Assembly (NCBI GenBank): GCA_002364615.1
Contig: DEYP01000024.1
Span: 20,422-84,421 of the forward strand
Source: Arsukibacterium sp. UBA3155
GTDB taxonomy: Bacteria > Pseudomonadota > Gammaproteobacteria > Enterobacterales > Alteromonadaceae
Length of the DNA stretch: 64,000 nt
Reading direction: 5' to 3'
Below are positions 1 through 8,155 of the stretch, in pieces. Within the stretch, counting starts at the first letter, position 1. Each line of letters starts with the position of its first letter. The notes under the pieces were generated by a model. It was not told the DNA's origin, did no database searches, and saw nothing but the letters and a program-made list of their open reading frames with translations. The translations under genes and the position numbers were made by a program.

Positions 1-263
1 GCGCATCCCGCACTGACATTGTTACTCTGGAGGCGGCATTGCTTGATCTGGATACCGTGCCCTCAGCCATTGCACACAATGAAACAAATGAGGTGCTGCA
101 ATTAAGCGGTATACCGTTAAAGCAAGCGGTCAACCAACTGCAACGACAAATGATTCAACAGGCAATAAGCCAGCACAACGGCAGTTGGTCGTTAGCTGCC
201 CGTCAGCTGGAGCTTGATCCCAGCAACCTGCATAAGCTGGCACAAAGGTTGGGCCTTAAATGA
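1..263 (+). CDS. norR: NorR C-terminal fragment (nitric-oxide-sensing sigma54 activator), 5' truncated
   Basis: Only the last ~87 residues are in the window; the reading frame is open from base 3 and ends in TGA at 261-263. The visible part is the Fis-type helix-turn-helix DNA-binding domain, with the LKQAVNQLQRQMIQQAI and NLHKLAQRLGLK blocks characteristic of NorR C-termini. The GAF nitric-oxide sensor and the AAA+ domain lie outside. NorR activates NO-detoxification genes from sigma54 promoters. A quinol-type NO reductase, its likely target, sits at 15025-17292, although I found no clear sigma54 promoter in front of it. The next gene starts directly at the stop codon. Confidence 0.85.
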   Translation, partial: ASRTDIVTLEAALLDLDTVPSAIAHNETNEVLQLSGIPLKQAVNQLQRQMIQQAISQHNGSWSLAARQLELDPSNLHKLAQRLGLK

Positions 264-671
264 ATGGTAAAAGACATAATGTGGCACTATAGCCGGATGC
301 TGTGCTGGCGGGCACTGGCCATTGTCAGCTTAGCGCTGGGGCTGTTAGGCATACCCTTGCCGGGCATGCCGACGGTACCTTTTATTTTGCTTAGCGCCTG
401 GTCGGCAGGTAAAGGCTGGCCTGCATTGGAGCAACGATTGCTGACACATCCGCAATTAGGCCCACCCATTCTGGCCTGGCGCCAAAACGGGGTGGTGCCG
501 CGTCGCGCCAAATACCTGGCCAGCGGCATGATGCTGATCAGCGTGGTGCTGTTACAGTTCTCAGCAGCGCCCTTGATCCTAAGACTGTTGCTGCCATGTT
601 TTATATTAATGGTGGCGCTTTGGCTATGGCGCCGCCCCGAACAAGCGATACAGGATAACAATGATGACTAA
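264..671 (+). CDS. DUF454 (YbaN-like) inner-membrane protein
   Basis: A 135-residue protein with a hydrophobic N-terminal segment (about residues 14-35) and two hydrophobic stretches near residues 85-120. It carries the DUF454 signature: a GLLGIPLPGMPTVPF block, then the L...WRQNG.V.RRAK region. The family (E. coli YbaN) is a small inner-membrane protein of unknown function, often near iron or heme genes. The ATG follows the norR stop with no gap, and an alternative ATG lies at 279. The 3' end overlaps moeB by 11 bases, so norR, this gene and moeB look like one transcript. No catalytic motif is visible and I assign no function. Confidence 0.8.
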   Translation: MVKDIMWHYSRMLCWRALAIVSLALGLLGIPLPGMPTVPFILLSAWSAGKGWPALEQRLLTHPQLGPPILAWRQNGVVPRRAKYLASGMMLISVVLLQFSAAPLILRLLLPCFILMVALWLWRRPEQAIQDNNDD

Positions 672-1428
672 GCCTACTGATCCGCCAGCCCTTAATGCAG
701 AGCAAGCGATGCGTTATAGCCGCCAGCTGATGCTGCCGGCAATGGATTTTCGTGGTCAGGAGGCTTTACTGGCAAGTAAGGTGCTTTTGGTTGGCATGGG
801 CGGGCTTGGTTGTGCGGCAGCCCCTTATTTAGTGGCCAGCGGTATCGGCAGTATTACCCTGGTAGACGATGACACTATTGACCGTAGTAATCTGCAACGG
901 CAAATTTTGTATCGGGAAGCTGATATCGGGCTTAGTAAAGTGCAACAGGCTGCCGCGGGTTTACGCCAGTTAAACTCTGACATTGAAATACACGCGTTGC
1001 AGCAACGTTTAACTGCAGACGGTTTAGCTGAGCTGATACCCCAATTTTCACTGGTACTTGATTGCACCGATAACCTTGACACCCGCAATGCCATTAACGC
1101 CGCCTGTGTTAAGGCGAAAGTGCCGTTGGTATCAGGTGCGGCGATCCGCTTCGAGGGCCAGGTGGCCAGCTTTAGTATGCAAGACGATGATGCCTGCTAT
1201 CACTGTTTAAGCCAGTTATTTGGTGAGCAGCAACTTAGCTGTATGGAAGCCGGTATTCTAAGCCCGGTAGTGGGTGTTATCGGCACCATGCAGGCGCTGG
1301 AAGCGGTAAAAATTCTGGCGAAAGTAGGTGCGCCGCTGTATGGCAAATTACAGTTATTTGATGCTTTGACCAGCCAATGGCGCCAGTTTGGTTTAAGCAA
1401 AGACCCGGGCTGCACTGTTTGTGGTTAA
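661..1428 (+). CDS. moeB: Molybdopterin-synthase adenylyltransferase MoeB
   Basis: A 255-residue ThiF/MoeB/HesA-family protein. The nucleotide-binding loop VGMGGLGC is at about residues 44-51, followed by the acidic LVDDDTID adenylation region and R...N..RQ.LY. Two CxxC pairs (CYHC near residue 180 and CTVC at the C-terminus) form the usual zinc site. MoeB adenylates the C-terminal glycine of MoaD so that it can receive sulfur for molybdopterin synthesis. The matching MoaD, ending in GG, is at 41995-42246. ThiF is the main alternative, but no thiamine gene is near and the molybdenum-cofactor context is strong. The start overlaps the DUF454 gene, which suggests translational coupling. Confidence 0.9.
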   Translation: MMTKPTDPPALNAEQAMRYSRQLMLPAMDFRGQEALLASKVLLVGMGGLGCAAAPYLVASGIGSITLVDDDTIDRSNLQRQILYREADIGLSKVQQAAAGLRQLNSDIEIHALQQRLTADGLAELIPQFSLVLDCTDNLDTRNAINAACVKAKVPLVSGAAIRFEGQVASFSMQDDDACYHCLSQLFGEQQLSCMEAGILSPVVGVIGTMQALEAVKILAKVGAPLYGKLQLFDALTSQWRQFGLSKDPGCTVCG

Positions 1429-1440
1429 TGCTTGCTGCGA

Positions 1441-1830
1441 TTACCGCAGTGCCGGCTTAGCCGTTTGTGGCAGTATATCGCTATGCACCTTTTGCAATAG
1501 TTTATAAGCATCACCTAAATCACAGTTTTCATGCTCACGTTTTTTATAACCCATTGACGTTAACTCAATATGCCAGGTTGGCACCACATCTACTGTGGCC
1601 AGGGTTTGTTTTACACAGTTAAGCGGGCAGCCATCGACAGCAAGAATTGACCGGCCAGACTGCGCGACTTTTACCAGCTGCTTTACCTTGCCACCCACTC
1701 CGGCAATACAGGACATTTGCGCTGAACCTTCGCGATCCAGTACTACGGCTAAATCGTTGGCCAGCTGCGCGACGTTAGAGCAGCCGGAGCAAGAATATAC
1801 CAGGGGTTTGTCGTTGTAATCAGGGCTCAT
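1441..1830 (-). CDS. DGC-domain putative zinc-binding protein under FNR control
   Basis: A cysteine-rich soluble protein of about 129 residues. It shows a C-x2-C pair (YSCSGC), a further Cys in SCIAGVGG, and the family-defining DGCPLNC motif, so five cysteines could bind metal. The DGC family has no firmly assigned function; zinc binding is predicted from the cysteine pattern. I chose the ATG at 1830; a GTG three codons upstream (1839) is also possible. A perfect FNR box at 1890-1903 and a TACACT -10 element (1863-1868) predict transcription from about 1855, giving a short leader. Its place beside nnrS and narK suggests a role in nitrate or NO metabolism, but that is inference. Confidence 0.8.
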   Translation of the reverse strand: MSPDYNDKPLVYSCSGCSNVAQLANDLAVVLDREGSAQMSCIAGVGGKVKQLVKVAQSGRSILAVDGCPLNCVKQTLATVDVVPTWHIELTSMGYKKREHENCDLGDAYKLLQKVHSDILPQTAKPALR

Positions 1831-1862
1831 AGCGGGCACCGTTGTTGAATGACTATCTACCC

Positions 1863-1903
1863 AGTGTAAAAGCTGCAGCGCGCGGCGACTTGATATAAAT
1901 CAA
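1863..1903 (-). promoter_or_regulatory. FNR-dependent promoter of the DGC-family gene
   Basis: The sequence at 1890-1903 is TTGAT-ATAA-ATCAA, a perfect FNR palindrome. On the minus strand the centre lies 41.5 bases before a predicted start at about 1855, the normal class II position. A TACACT -10 hexamer is at 1868-1863. The same -10 hexamer occurs at the narK divergent promoter (4740-4745). Confidence 0.8.
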
Positions 1904-1923
1904 AGCCGCGCCGCAGTTACCAC

Positions 1924-1955
1924 TTCAGAGGTAATCTCGTTCAGAGGTAATCTCG
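1924..1955. repeat. Two exact tandem copies of a 16-bp unit after nnrS
   Basis: The unit TTCAGAGGTAATCTCG occurs at 1924-1939 and again, identically, at 1940-1955. A further partial copy (CTTCAG) runs into the nnrS stop codon at 1958-1960. It looks like a recent replication-slippage duplication just 3' of nnrS. No hairpin or coding role is evident. Confidence 0.85.
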
Positions 1956-1957
1956 CT

Positions 1958-3160
1958 TCAGCCAGGCCGGCCGTCTGGCCTTGGCGTTGTTAGCACCGGG
2001 AAATACACCAGTACGTACAACAAGTAGGCCAGCACCCAGCCGCCGACGCCCAGCCATAGCCACTGCATGGTTTGTGCTGGCCATAGCCAGATCAGCAGGG
2101 TACGGCTGACAGCAGCGGCGAGCACCAGCAAAAATGCCAGCGACATAATGGTATGCGGTTTTAACATGCGGCCGCTGTGACCCAACGACACCCGGGCCAT
2201 CATGCTTAAAATCATACTGCCCATAGCACCGGCGGTTAACGTGTGCAGCGCAACGCTATTGCTGATATTAACACCGGCGTAGCGGGCGCTGTAGAGTGCC
2301 AGGCCAATTGGGATACACCAATACGCCACATGCAGCGACCACAACAGCGGCACTTTTAAGGTGATCCATATTTTCCAGCGCAGGCAGCGCAGCGCGGTTA
2401 AGGCAGCGCTAAGCGCAAATAACCCACTGATTGCCATGGCAGGCAGATATTGGGTAAAGGCAAAAAAGTGCAATACAAAAATCAGCCAGAGTGAGCCCAG
2501 CGCAACGCGATCCAGCCAAAGCCAGGCTTCCACCTTTTTAGTTTGGGTGCCATTAGCGGTAAACATCGGCAATACCCGACCACCGACGATGGCCATCAGT
2601 AACGTCACTAACCAGACCGCATTCTGGCTGCCAAGTTGAATCAGTTCAAAGCGGTTAGTGGCGACGCCAATGTACATCAGGGCATTGCAAGCGGTAAGTA
2701 ACAGCAGTACCGGGATAAAAAATAAGTTTCTGGTTTGTCCGGTTTGTAGTAAAGGCTTTGCGAGCAGAAAGGCGCAAACCGGTAAAAAGCTCAGATCCAC
2801 AGCTGCGACTAACAGCAGCGGCAGGTCCTGACCAAAAAGTAGTAGTAATCTGCCTGCCAGCCACAACAGACTGATAAACAGCAAACTTTTACCATGCGGT
2901 GCGCGCAGACCGGTCCAGTTTTGTACTGCGGTTAGCAAAAAACCGATGATAATCGCAGTAACAAAACCAAACAGCATTTCATGGCTATGCCAGAACAAGA
3001 CATTGGCGAAGGGTTTAAGCTGAATGTGACCGGAAAGCGTCAAACCCCAAAGTAGCATAGCAATAGCGCTAAACGCTGCACCACATAAAAACATTGGCCG
3101 AAACGCCTGGCGTAGCAGTGGTAACAGCTTTTGTTCGGTTGCCAGATCAGTTATTTGCAT
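1958..3160 (-). CDS. nnrS: NnrS family heme-copper membrane protein
   Basis: A 400-residue polytopic protein with about twelve hydrophobic segments. It has typical NnrS features: an early FRP.FL..A stretch, the WH.HEM.FGF histidine block (about residues 57-66), and the later H.LT.GA.G.M...M.ARV.LGH.GR block. NnrS was described as a heme- and copper-containing membrane protein that protects against NO-derived stress. The gene overlaps the 3' end of narK by 10 bases (its ATG is embedded in the last narK codons), which implies translational coupling in a narK-nnrS operon. A 16-bp tandem repeat lies just beyond the stop. Confidence 0.9.
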   Translation of the reverse strand: MQITDLATEQKLLPLLRQAFRPMFLCGAAFSAIAMLLWGLTLSGHIQLKPFANVLFWHSHEMLFGFVTAIIIGFLLTAVQNWTGLRAPHGKSLLFISLLWLAGRLLLLFGQDLPLLLVAAVDLSFLPVCAFLLAKPLLQTGQTRNLFFIPVLLLLTACNALMYIGVATNRFELIQLGSQNAVWLVTLLMAIVGGRVLPMFTANGTQTKKVEAWLWLDRVALGSLWLIFVLHFFAFTQYLPAMAISGLFALSAALTALRCLRWKIWITLKVPLLWSLHVAYWCIPIGLALYSARYAGVNISNSVALHTLTAGAMGSMILSMMARVSLGHSGRMLKPHTIMSLAFLLVLAAAVSRTLLIWLWPAQTMQWLWLGVGGWVLAYLLYVLVYFPVLTTPRPDGRPG

Positions 3161-4479
3161 GGTGGGTCCTCATGTTCAAAAGGTATATCGTCATCAAGTA
3201 AAAAATTGTCGCGGCGCGCCTGAGCCAATTTTTGTTGGTACTGCGCCGCCTGATTAGCAAAAAACATGGTGATCATACACATCGCCAATACGCCATATAG
3301 AATCATAAAACAGCCGGTAATGATGCCCAGAGCATCTTGTGCCAGGCCAAATACAATAGGCAGGGTGCAGCCACCGAGCGCACCAATAGCCGCAACAAAT
3401 CCACCGGTGCTACCCATATGATGTGGGTAGTAATCGTGGATGACTTTATACACGCTGGCTCTGCCGAAGCCCTGAGCTACGCCGATGACAAATATCAGTA
3501 AGGTAAACCACCAGACATTTAAACCAATCTCTAATTGTACGTTTTTCTCCATGCCATGAATAATCAGCGTAGTGGGTGGATAGCTTAAGAAAAACAGACA
3601 GATAATGCAGACCCAGAACACACTCCAGTTTACCGCACGACCGCCGTAGCGATCAGCAAACCAACCGCCCAGTGCTCTTACCATGCTGGAGGTAGCGACA
3701 AAAAATAAGGTAAAGGCCATTGCATGCGGTGCACTCATTGCATAGGCTTGCATATAATATTGCGGTAGCCATAACAGCAATGCTAAAAAGCTGCCAAAAA
3801 CAAAATAATAATAGAGTGAAAAGCGCCAGATCCTGGCGTCACTGGCCAGTTGACGCAGACTTAGTGAGGGGGTTTCAGGATAAGCCTGAGCCGGTTCAGC
3901 CGGCGAAAAAACGGCAAACAGGGTGGTAATCATCAGCATGCCTGCTGCATACAATGGGCCTACCCACTGCCAGCCAAGATGATGGATGGTCAGAGGCACC
4001 AGTACAAAGGTTATCGCCACCCCGGCATTACCAACCCCGAATAGCCCAAGTGCCCGGCCCTGGCGGCTGGAAGCAAACCAGCTACTGACGTAGCGTACAC
4101 CCAGGGTAAAAGATACACCGCTTAACCCAAACCACAGGCCCAGAAATAAGTAACCAGCATAGCTGCTAACCAGCGGTAGCATTAGCAGTGCCGGAATGAT
4201 TATCAGCATTTGATATATCCAAATACGGCGACTGCTGATCCGATCAGCCAGCATGCCGAAGGGCAGTCGCAACACGGCGCCGCTTAAGATAGGTGCTGCC
4301 AGCAAAATGCCATATTCGGTAGCACTTAAACTAAGTTGTTGTTGCAACGTGATGCCCATAACGGCATATAGCGTCCAAACCGAAAAGCAAGCCGCAAAAG
4401 CCAGCGTTGCCAGTAATAGGGCTCTGTTCGCTTCAGGCAATGTGGCCTGGGCCAGTGTCGTCGGAGCGCGGTGCGCCAT
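3151..4479 (-). CDS. narK: NarK-type nitrate/nitrite MFS transporter (first of three)
   Basis: A 12-helix major-facilitator transporter of 442 residues from the ATG at 4479. It shows the family's glycine-rich segments (for example FGVGNAGVA and IGALGG) and arginines in the fourth and eleventh helix regions (GVRYVSSWF, GRASVYK), which bind nitrate in NarK proteins. The frame stays open to an ATG at 4602, but the extra 41 residues are arginine-rich, lack a ribosome site and do not look like NarK, so I prefer 4479. It is divergent from the transporter at 4781 and shares its FNR/NarL control region. Its end is translationally coupled to nnrS. Transport mode (nitrate/proton symport or nitrate/nitrite exchange) cannot be read from sequence alone. 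Confidence 0.88.
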   Translation of the reverse strand: MAHRAPTTLAQATLPEANRALLLATLAFAACFSVWTLYAVMGITLQQQLSLSATEYGILLAAPILSGAVLRLPFGMLADRISSRRIWIYQMLIIIPALLMLPLVSSYAGYLFLGLWFGLSGVSFTLGVRYVSSWFASSRQGRALGLFGVGNAGVAITFVLVPLTIHHLGWQWVGPLYAAGMLMITTLFAVFSPAEPAQAYPETPSLSLRQLASDARIWRFSLYYYFVFGSFLALLLWLPQYYMQAYAMSAPHAMAFTLFFVATSSMVRALGGWFADRYGGRAVNWSVFWVCIICLFFLSYPPTTLIIHGMEKNVQLEIGLNVWWFTLLIFVIGVAQGFGRASVYKVIHDYYPHHMGSTGGFVAAIGALGGCTLPIVFGLAQDALGIITGCFMILYGVLAMCMITMFFANQAAQYQQKLAQARRDNFLLDDDIPFEHEDPPCK

Positions 4480-4650
4480 AGCAAATATCCGCTGCAAATG
4501 ATTACTGCGTAGTGTAACGCCAAAGCGAGCTGTTGCCGCAGCAATGAGGGTGTACCTCCGACGCGCTGGTGAAGGCAATGCCCGCCACAGGGTTAAACCC
4601 ATGTAGGTAGGTAGTATCGGTAGCTGGCAGGGTGCGGCAGTGCTACGAAC

Positions 4651-4666
4651 TACCTATAAAGTAGTA
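4651..4666. promoter_or_regulatory. NarL 7-2-7 site in the narK divergent region
   Basis: TACCTAT-AA-AGTAGTA is an inverted pair of NarL heptamers (consensus TACYNMT) with the canonical 2-bp spacer. Its centre (4658.5) is 52 bp from the FNR centre at 4710.5, and about -93 from the predicted start of the plus-strand transporter. Extra GTAG-rich half-sites occur at about 4604-4616. Confidence 0.75.
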
Positions 4667-4703
4667 TCTGTTTGTTTTTATGGGAAAACCTGACTGAGCA
4701 GCT

Positions 4704-4745
4704 TTGTTTTATATCAATGATTTTAGCCTTTTAGCTCTCTACACT
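4704..4745 (+). promoter_or_regulatory. FNR box and -10 of the divergent narK promoters
   Basis: TTGTT-TTAT-ATCAA at 4704-4717 is an FNR box with one mismatch. A TACACT -10 at 4740-4745 places the plus-strand start near 4752, so FNR sits at -41.5. The same box is also at -41.5 for a minus-strand start near 4669 that could serve narK, with a weaker TAAAAA -10. The 4480-4780 stretch holds only these control elements. Confidence 0.75.
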
Positions 4746-4780
4746 AGGCGCAGTTAATTGTTAACTCTGTGGAGAATGTT

Positions 4781-6277
4781 ATGGCTGGTCCTGCTTTAGC
4801 AACGCCAAGCGGTGGTGGGTTAAACCTGCTTAATTTCGCTGAACAAAAAATAAAAATGCTGCATCTAACCTGGTTTGCCTTTTTTCTAACCTTTGTGATC
4901 TGGTTCGCTCATGCGCCATTGCTGATCCATATTAAAGAAGCGCTGGCACTGACTGATGCTCAGGTTAAAGCGTTGCTGATTTTAAACGTTGCTATTACCA
5001 TCCCGGCGCGGATAGTGGTGGGTATGCTGGTAGACCGTTATGGCCCCCGCATTATGTACTCCTTACTGTTGTTTATCTCCGCGTTGCTCTGTATTGGTTT
5101 TGCATTTGCTCAAACGTTTGATGCGCTGGCATTGTTTCGTTTTTTACTGGGCTTTGTCGGTGCCGGTTTTGTTGTGGGTATTCGTTTGGTGGGCGAGTGG
5201 TTTCCACACCATCAGGTCGGCACCGCTGAAGGTATTTATGGCGGTTGGGGTAACTTTGGTTCGGCCGCAGCAGCCATGACGCTACCGCTCCTGGCTCTGG
5301 CTTATGGTGGCGCAGACGGCTGGCGCTATGCCATTGGTACTGTAGGCGTTATCAGTGCGGTATATGCATTGGTGTTCTATAAATATGCCCGTAATACCCC
5401 TAAAGGCTCGGTGTATTTTAAACCGAAAAAAACCGGTGCCATGGTAGTGTCAAGCTGGGGTGCGCTTTGGGGCCTGATACTGATGAATATTCCTATGCAT
5501 TTGGCCTTGGGGATGTTGGCCTGGCGGTTATCTCCAGCGGGCGTTAATTTGTTCTCTACTGATATGATGTATGTGTTCTGGGGCATATTGTTGCTGTTGT
5601 TTACGGTGCAAACTCAGCAAACCTGGCGGATTAATGTCGAGCATTTGCGTGCTGGTGTAGCGGAGGCTGATAAATACAGTTTTAAGCAGGTGAGTATCCT
5701 GAATATTGCCTATTTTGCCACCTTTGGCTCTGAGCTGGCCGTGGTTTCCATGCTGCCTTTGTACTTTCTGGAAACCTTTGAAGGCATCAGCGCCGTTAAA
5801 GCGGGTATGCTGGCATCAGGCTTTGCCTTTATGAATTTAGTATCGCGGCCGATGGGCGGTTGGTTCTCTGACAAATTTGGCCGGCGCAGAAGTATGCTGA
5901 TGTTAATTGGCGGCCTGGCCGCTGGCTATTTCCTGATGGGTTTGATGGACAGCCATTGGTGGATCCCACTGGCGGTGCTGGCAACCATGGCCTGTAGCTT
6001 CTTTGTGCAGGCAGGTGAGGGCGCGGTGTTTGCCATAGTGCCACTGATTAAACGCAGCATGACCGGCCAGATCGCTGGCATGGCCGGTGCTTATGGTAAC
6101 GTGGGTGCTGTGGTGTATTTAACGGTGCTAAGCTATGTCAGCTACAGTATGTTTTTCTATGTGATTGCAGCCTCTGCCCTGGTGGGCCTGGTTGCGGTTA
6201 TGTTTTTGGACGACCCGAAAGGCCATATTACTGAAGTCGGGGAAGACGGTACTGTGCATCGGATTAACGTTGGTTAA
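4781..6277 (+). CDS. NarK/NasA-type nitrate/nitrite MFS transporter (second of three)
   Basis: A 498-residue, 12-helix major-facilitator protein. Family signs are an arginine-bearing helix with GIRLVGEWFP, then AEGIYGGWGNFGSA, the GGWFSDKFGRRR loop, and a late glycine-rich segment GMAGAYGNVGAV. The ATG at 4781 is preceded by GGAG (4771-4774); the frame could open at a GTG at 4769, but this is less likely. This longer type is, from established genome contexts, often encoded beside a phosphatase-kinase fusion in assimilatory nitrate clusters, exactly as here. In this window, however, it has an FNR/NarL promoter, which points to anaerobic nitrate use. The next gene starts 30 bases downstream. 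Confidence 0.88.
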   Translation: MAGPALATPSGGGLNLLNFAEQKIKMLHLTWFAFFLTFVIWFAHAPLLIHIKEALALTDAQVKALLILNVAITIPARIVVGMLVDRYGPRIMYSLLLFISALLCIGFAFAQTFDALALFRFLLGFVGAGFVVGIRLVGEWFPHHQVGTAEGIYGGWGNFGSAAAAMTLPLLALAYGGADGWRYAIGTVGVISAVYALVFYKYARNTPKGSVYFKPKKTGAMVVSSWGALWGLILMNIPMHLALGMLAWRLSPAGVNLFSTDMMYVFWGILLLLFTVQTQQTWRINVEHLRAGVAEADKYSFKQVSILNIAYFATFGSELAVVSMLPLYFLETFEGISAVKAGMLASGFAFMNLVSRPMGGWFSDKFGRRRSMLMLIGGLAAGYFLMGLMDSHWWIPLAVLATMACSFFVQAGEGAVFAIVPLIKRSMTGQIAGMAGAYGNVGAVVYLTVLSYVSYSMFFYVIAASALVGLVAVMFLDDPKGHITEVGEDGTVHRINVG

Positions 6278-6307
6278 TGTGGTTATTGCTGGAAAAAGGA
6301 TTAACAG

Positions 6308-8044
6308 GTGAGCCAATCTGAATTGCAACTTCGTTACAGCCTTGTCTGTGAGGCGGGCATCAAGCCGGCCAACGAGGATGCGGTGGCAGTTAATGTGCCC
6401 GATGACGCTCATCTGTTAACCTATAAAGGTGCCTGCTTTACACTGGCCGATGGTGTAAGCACCGCTGAGGCTGGCCAGCAAGCCAGTGAGCGGGCGGTCA
6501 GTCGTTTTTGCCGCGAATATAACCAGACACCCGATAGCTGGTCGGTAGCTTACAGCGCCACCCAGCTGCTTGCGACCATCAATAACGAGTTGTATGAGCT
6601 AAGCCATCAATTCGTGCATAACCAGAAGGGTTATCTGACCACTTTTACTGCACTGATTATTAAATCGCAAACTGCTCATTTTTTTCATATTGGCGATAGC
6701 CGTTTGTACCATTGGCGCGAAGGCGTGTTAGTACAACTGAGCCAGGACCACATCACGGTATTGTCTGAGCAGCGCCAGTTTTTGGGCCGGGCGCTGGGCA
6801 TGGATGCGCGGGTTGAACCGCAGCAAGGTAGTATCAGCCTGCTGCCTGGCGACAAATTTTTGCTATGCTCAGATGGTATTTCCGATTTTATCAGTGCTGA
6901 GGTGTTACAGCGCGAGCTGTCCGTCGCGACAGACTTACCACTAACGGTGCAGCAGCTTAAGCAGCTGGCATTAGCCCAGGGCAGTGACGATAATATCAGC
7001 CTTATTTTGCTAGAAGCAGTAACATTACCTGAGCAAAGCCTGGACGATTTGAATGAGCACCTTACCCGGCTGCCATTTCCGCCGGCACTTCGCCCCGGCA
7101 TGAAGCTGGATGGTTATAAGGTGCAACGCGAATTGTTTGCCAGCAGTCGCAGCCATTTATATTTGGTTGAAGATGAGAGCAGTGGCCTGCAGCTGGTGCT
7201 CAAATGTCCATCACTGAACTACGATGATGATATCTTATACATTGACCGCTTTATTCGCGAAGAATGGATAGGACTGCGAATAGAATCAAACTATGTGGTA
7301 AAGGTCGTGCGGCAACATCGGACACGAACGTTTTTGTATTATCTGATGGAATATCTGCCCGGCCAGAGTTTAGAGCAATGGTATGAGCGCCAGCCAAAGC
7401 CATTAAAGCCTGCAATCGCAATAAAGCTGGTTACACAGATTGCCGAGGGTTTAAAGGCTTTTCACCGGATGGGTGCCATTCATCAGGACTTAAAACCCGG
7501 CAATATTATTTACCTGGAAGACGGCAGCCTGAAAATTGTCGATTTTGGCTCGGTATACGTGGCCGGTCTGGCCGAAATATACAGTCCACTGCAACACGAA
7601 GCCGCGCTGGGTACGGCGGCGTATTCTGATCCGCATTATTTGCTGGGCCATAACTCCGGCGTGCAGGGAGATATTTATGCCCTTGCTACCATCGCCTACG
7701 AGCTGTTCAGTGGTGGTCATTTACCTTATGGTCATACCGTTGAAAATTGTCGCACGGCGGCCGATTACGACAAACTGCGATATCGTAGTGCCAGCCAGTT
7801 TAACCCAGTCATTCCAACCTGGTTTGACCGTGCCTTGCAAAACGGGGTGAGTTTAGATTTATCGCAGCGCTATCAAAGTATTAATCAGCTACTGACCGAT
7901 TTACAACAACCGAACCCGGCGTTTTTGCACGAGGAAGTTAAACAACAACACAAAACCAACCCGCTGCTATTCTGGCAGCTGCTATCGGGTTTCTGGTTTA
8001 TCACGTTATTGCTGGTGGTGTGGCTGTTTTTGCTTCGTGGTTAA
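6308..8044 (+). CDS. PP2C phosphatase - Ser/Thr protein kinase fusion with C-terminal membrane anchor
   Basis: A 578-residue protein with two enzymatic halves. The N-terminal PP2C domain (about 8-235) has the metal-binding blocks ANED, LADGVS, HIGDSRLY, LCSDGISD and GSDDN. The kinase domain (about 270-525) has VLKCP with the ATP-site lysine, a catalytic loop HQDLKPGN (D394) and DFG (D412). The loop reads HQD instead of HRD, so it is a non-RD kinase that probably does not need activation-loop phosphorylation. A single hydrophobic helix lies at about 552-574, so both domains should face the cytoplasm. Start GTG at 6308 follows AAGGA. It forms a two-gene unit with the transporter before it. Control of nitrate uptake by reversible phosphorylation is an attractive inference. 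Confidence 0.9.
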   Translation: MSQSELQLRYSLVCEAGIKPANEDAVAVNVPDDAHLLTYKGACFTLADGVSTAEAGQQASERAVSRFCREYNQTPDSWSVAYSATQLLATINNELYELSHQFVHNQKGYLTTFTALIIKSQTAHFFHIGDSRLYHWREGVLVQLSQDHITVLSEQRQFLGRALGMDARVEPQQGSISLLPGDKFLLCSDGISDFISAEVLQRELSVATDLPLTVQQLKQLALAQGSDDNISLILLEAVTLPEQSLDDLNEHLTRLPFPPALRPGMKLDGYKVQRELFASSRSHLYLVEDESSGLQLVLKCPSLNYDDDILYIDRFIREEWIGLRIESNYVVKVVRQHRTRTFLYYLMEYLPGQSLEQWYERQPKPLKPAIAIKLVTQIAEGLKAFHRMGAIHQDLKPGNIIYLEDGSLKIVDFGSVYVAGLAEIYSPLQHEAALGTAAYSDPHYLLGHNSGVQGDIYALATIAYELFSGGHLPYGHTVENCRTAADYDKLRYRSASQFNPVIPTWFDRALQNGVSLDLSQRYQSINQLLTDLQQPNPAFLHEEVKQQHKTNPLLFWQLLSGFWFITLLLVVWLFLLRG

Positions 8045-8090
8045 CTTGCTTTTTTGAGGCTGTGGCGTTATAACGTTCAGATTGTGTAAA

Positions 8091-8128
8091 AGTCCGACGG
8101 CCAGTGCCGGCGGGCTTTTCTTTTTTTC
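8091..8128 (+). terminator. Intrinsic terminator after the phosphatase-kinase gene
   Basis: An 11-bp GC-rich stem with one mismatch and one wobble pair (8091-8101 with 8106-8116) closes a CAGT tetraloop and runs into a T-rich tract at 8117-8127. It separates the transporter-kinase unit from rnk. Confidence 0.8.
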
Positions 8129-8155
8129 AAAGGCTGTCATTTTCAGGAGTGTTTA

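Noticed and set aside
4480-4602. 41-codon N-terminal extension of narK
   Set aside because: No ribosome site, arginine-rich sequence unlike NarK, and the region overlaps NarL-like half-sites; more probably untranslated leader.
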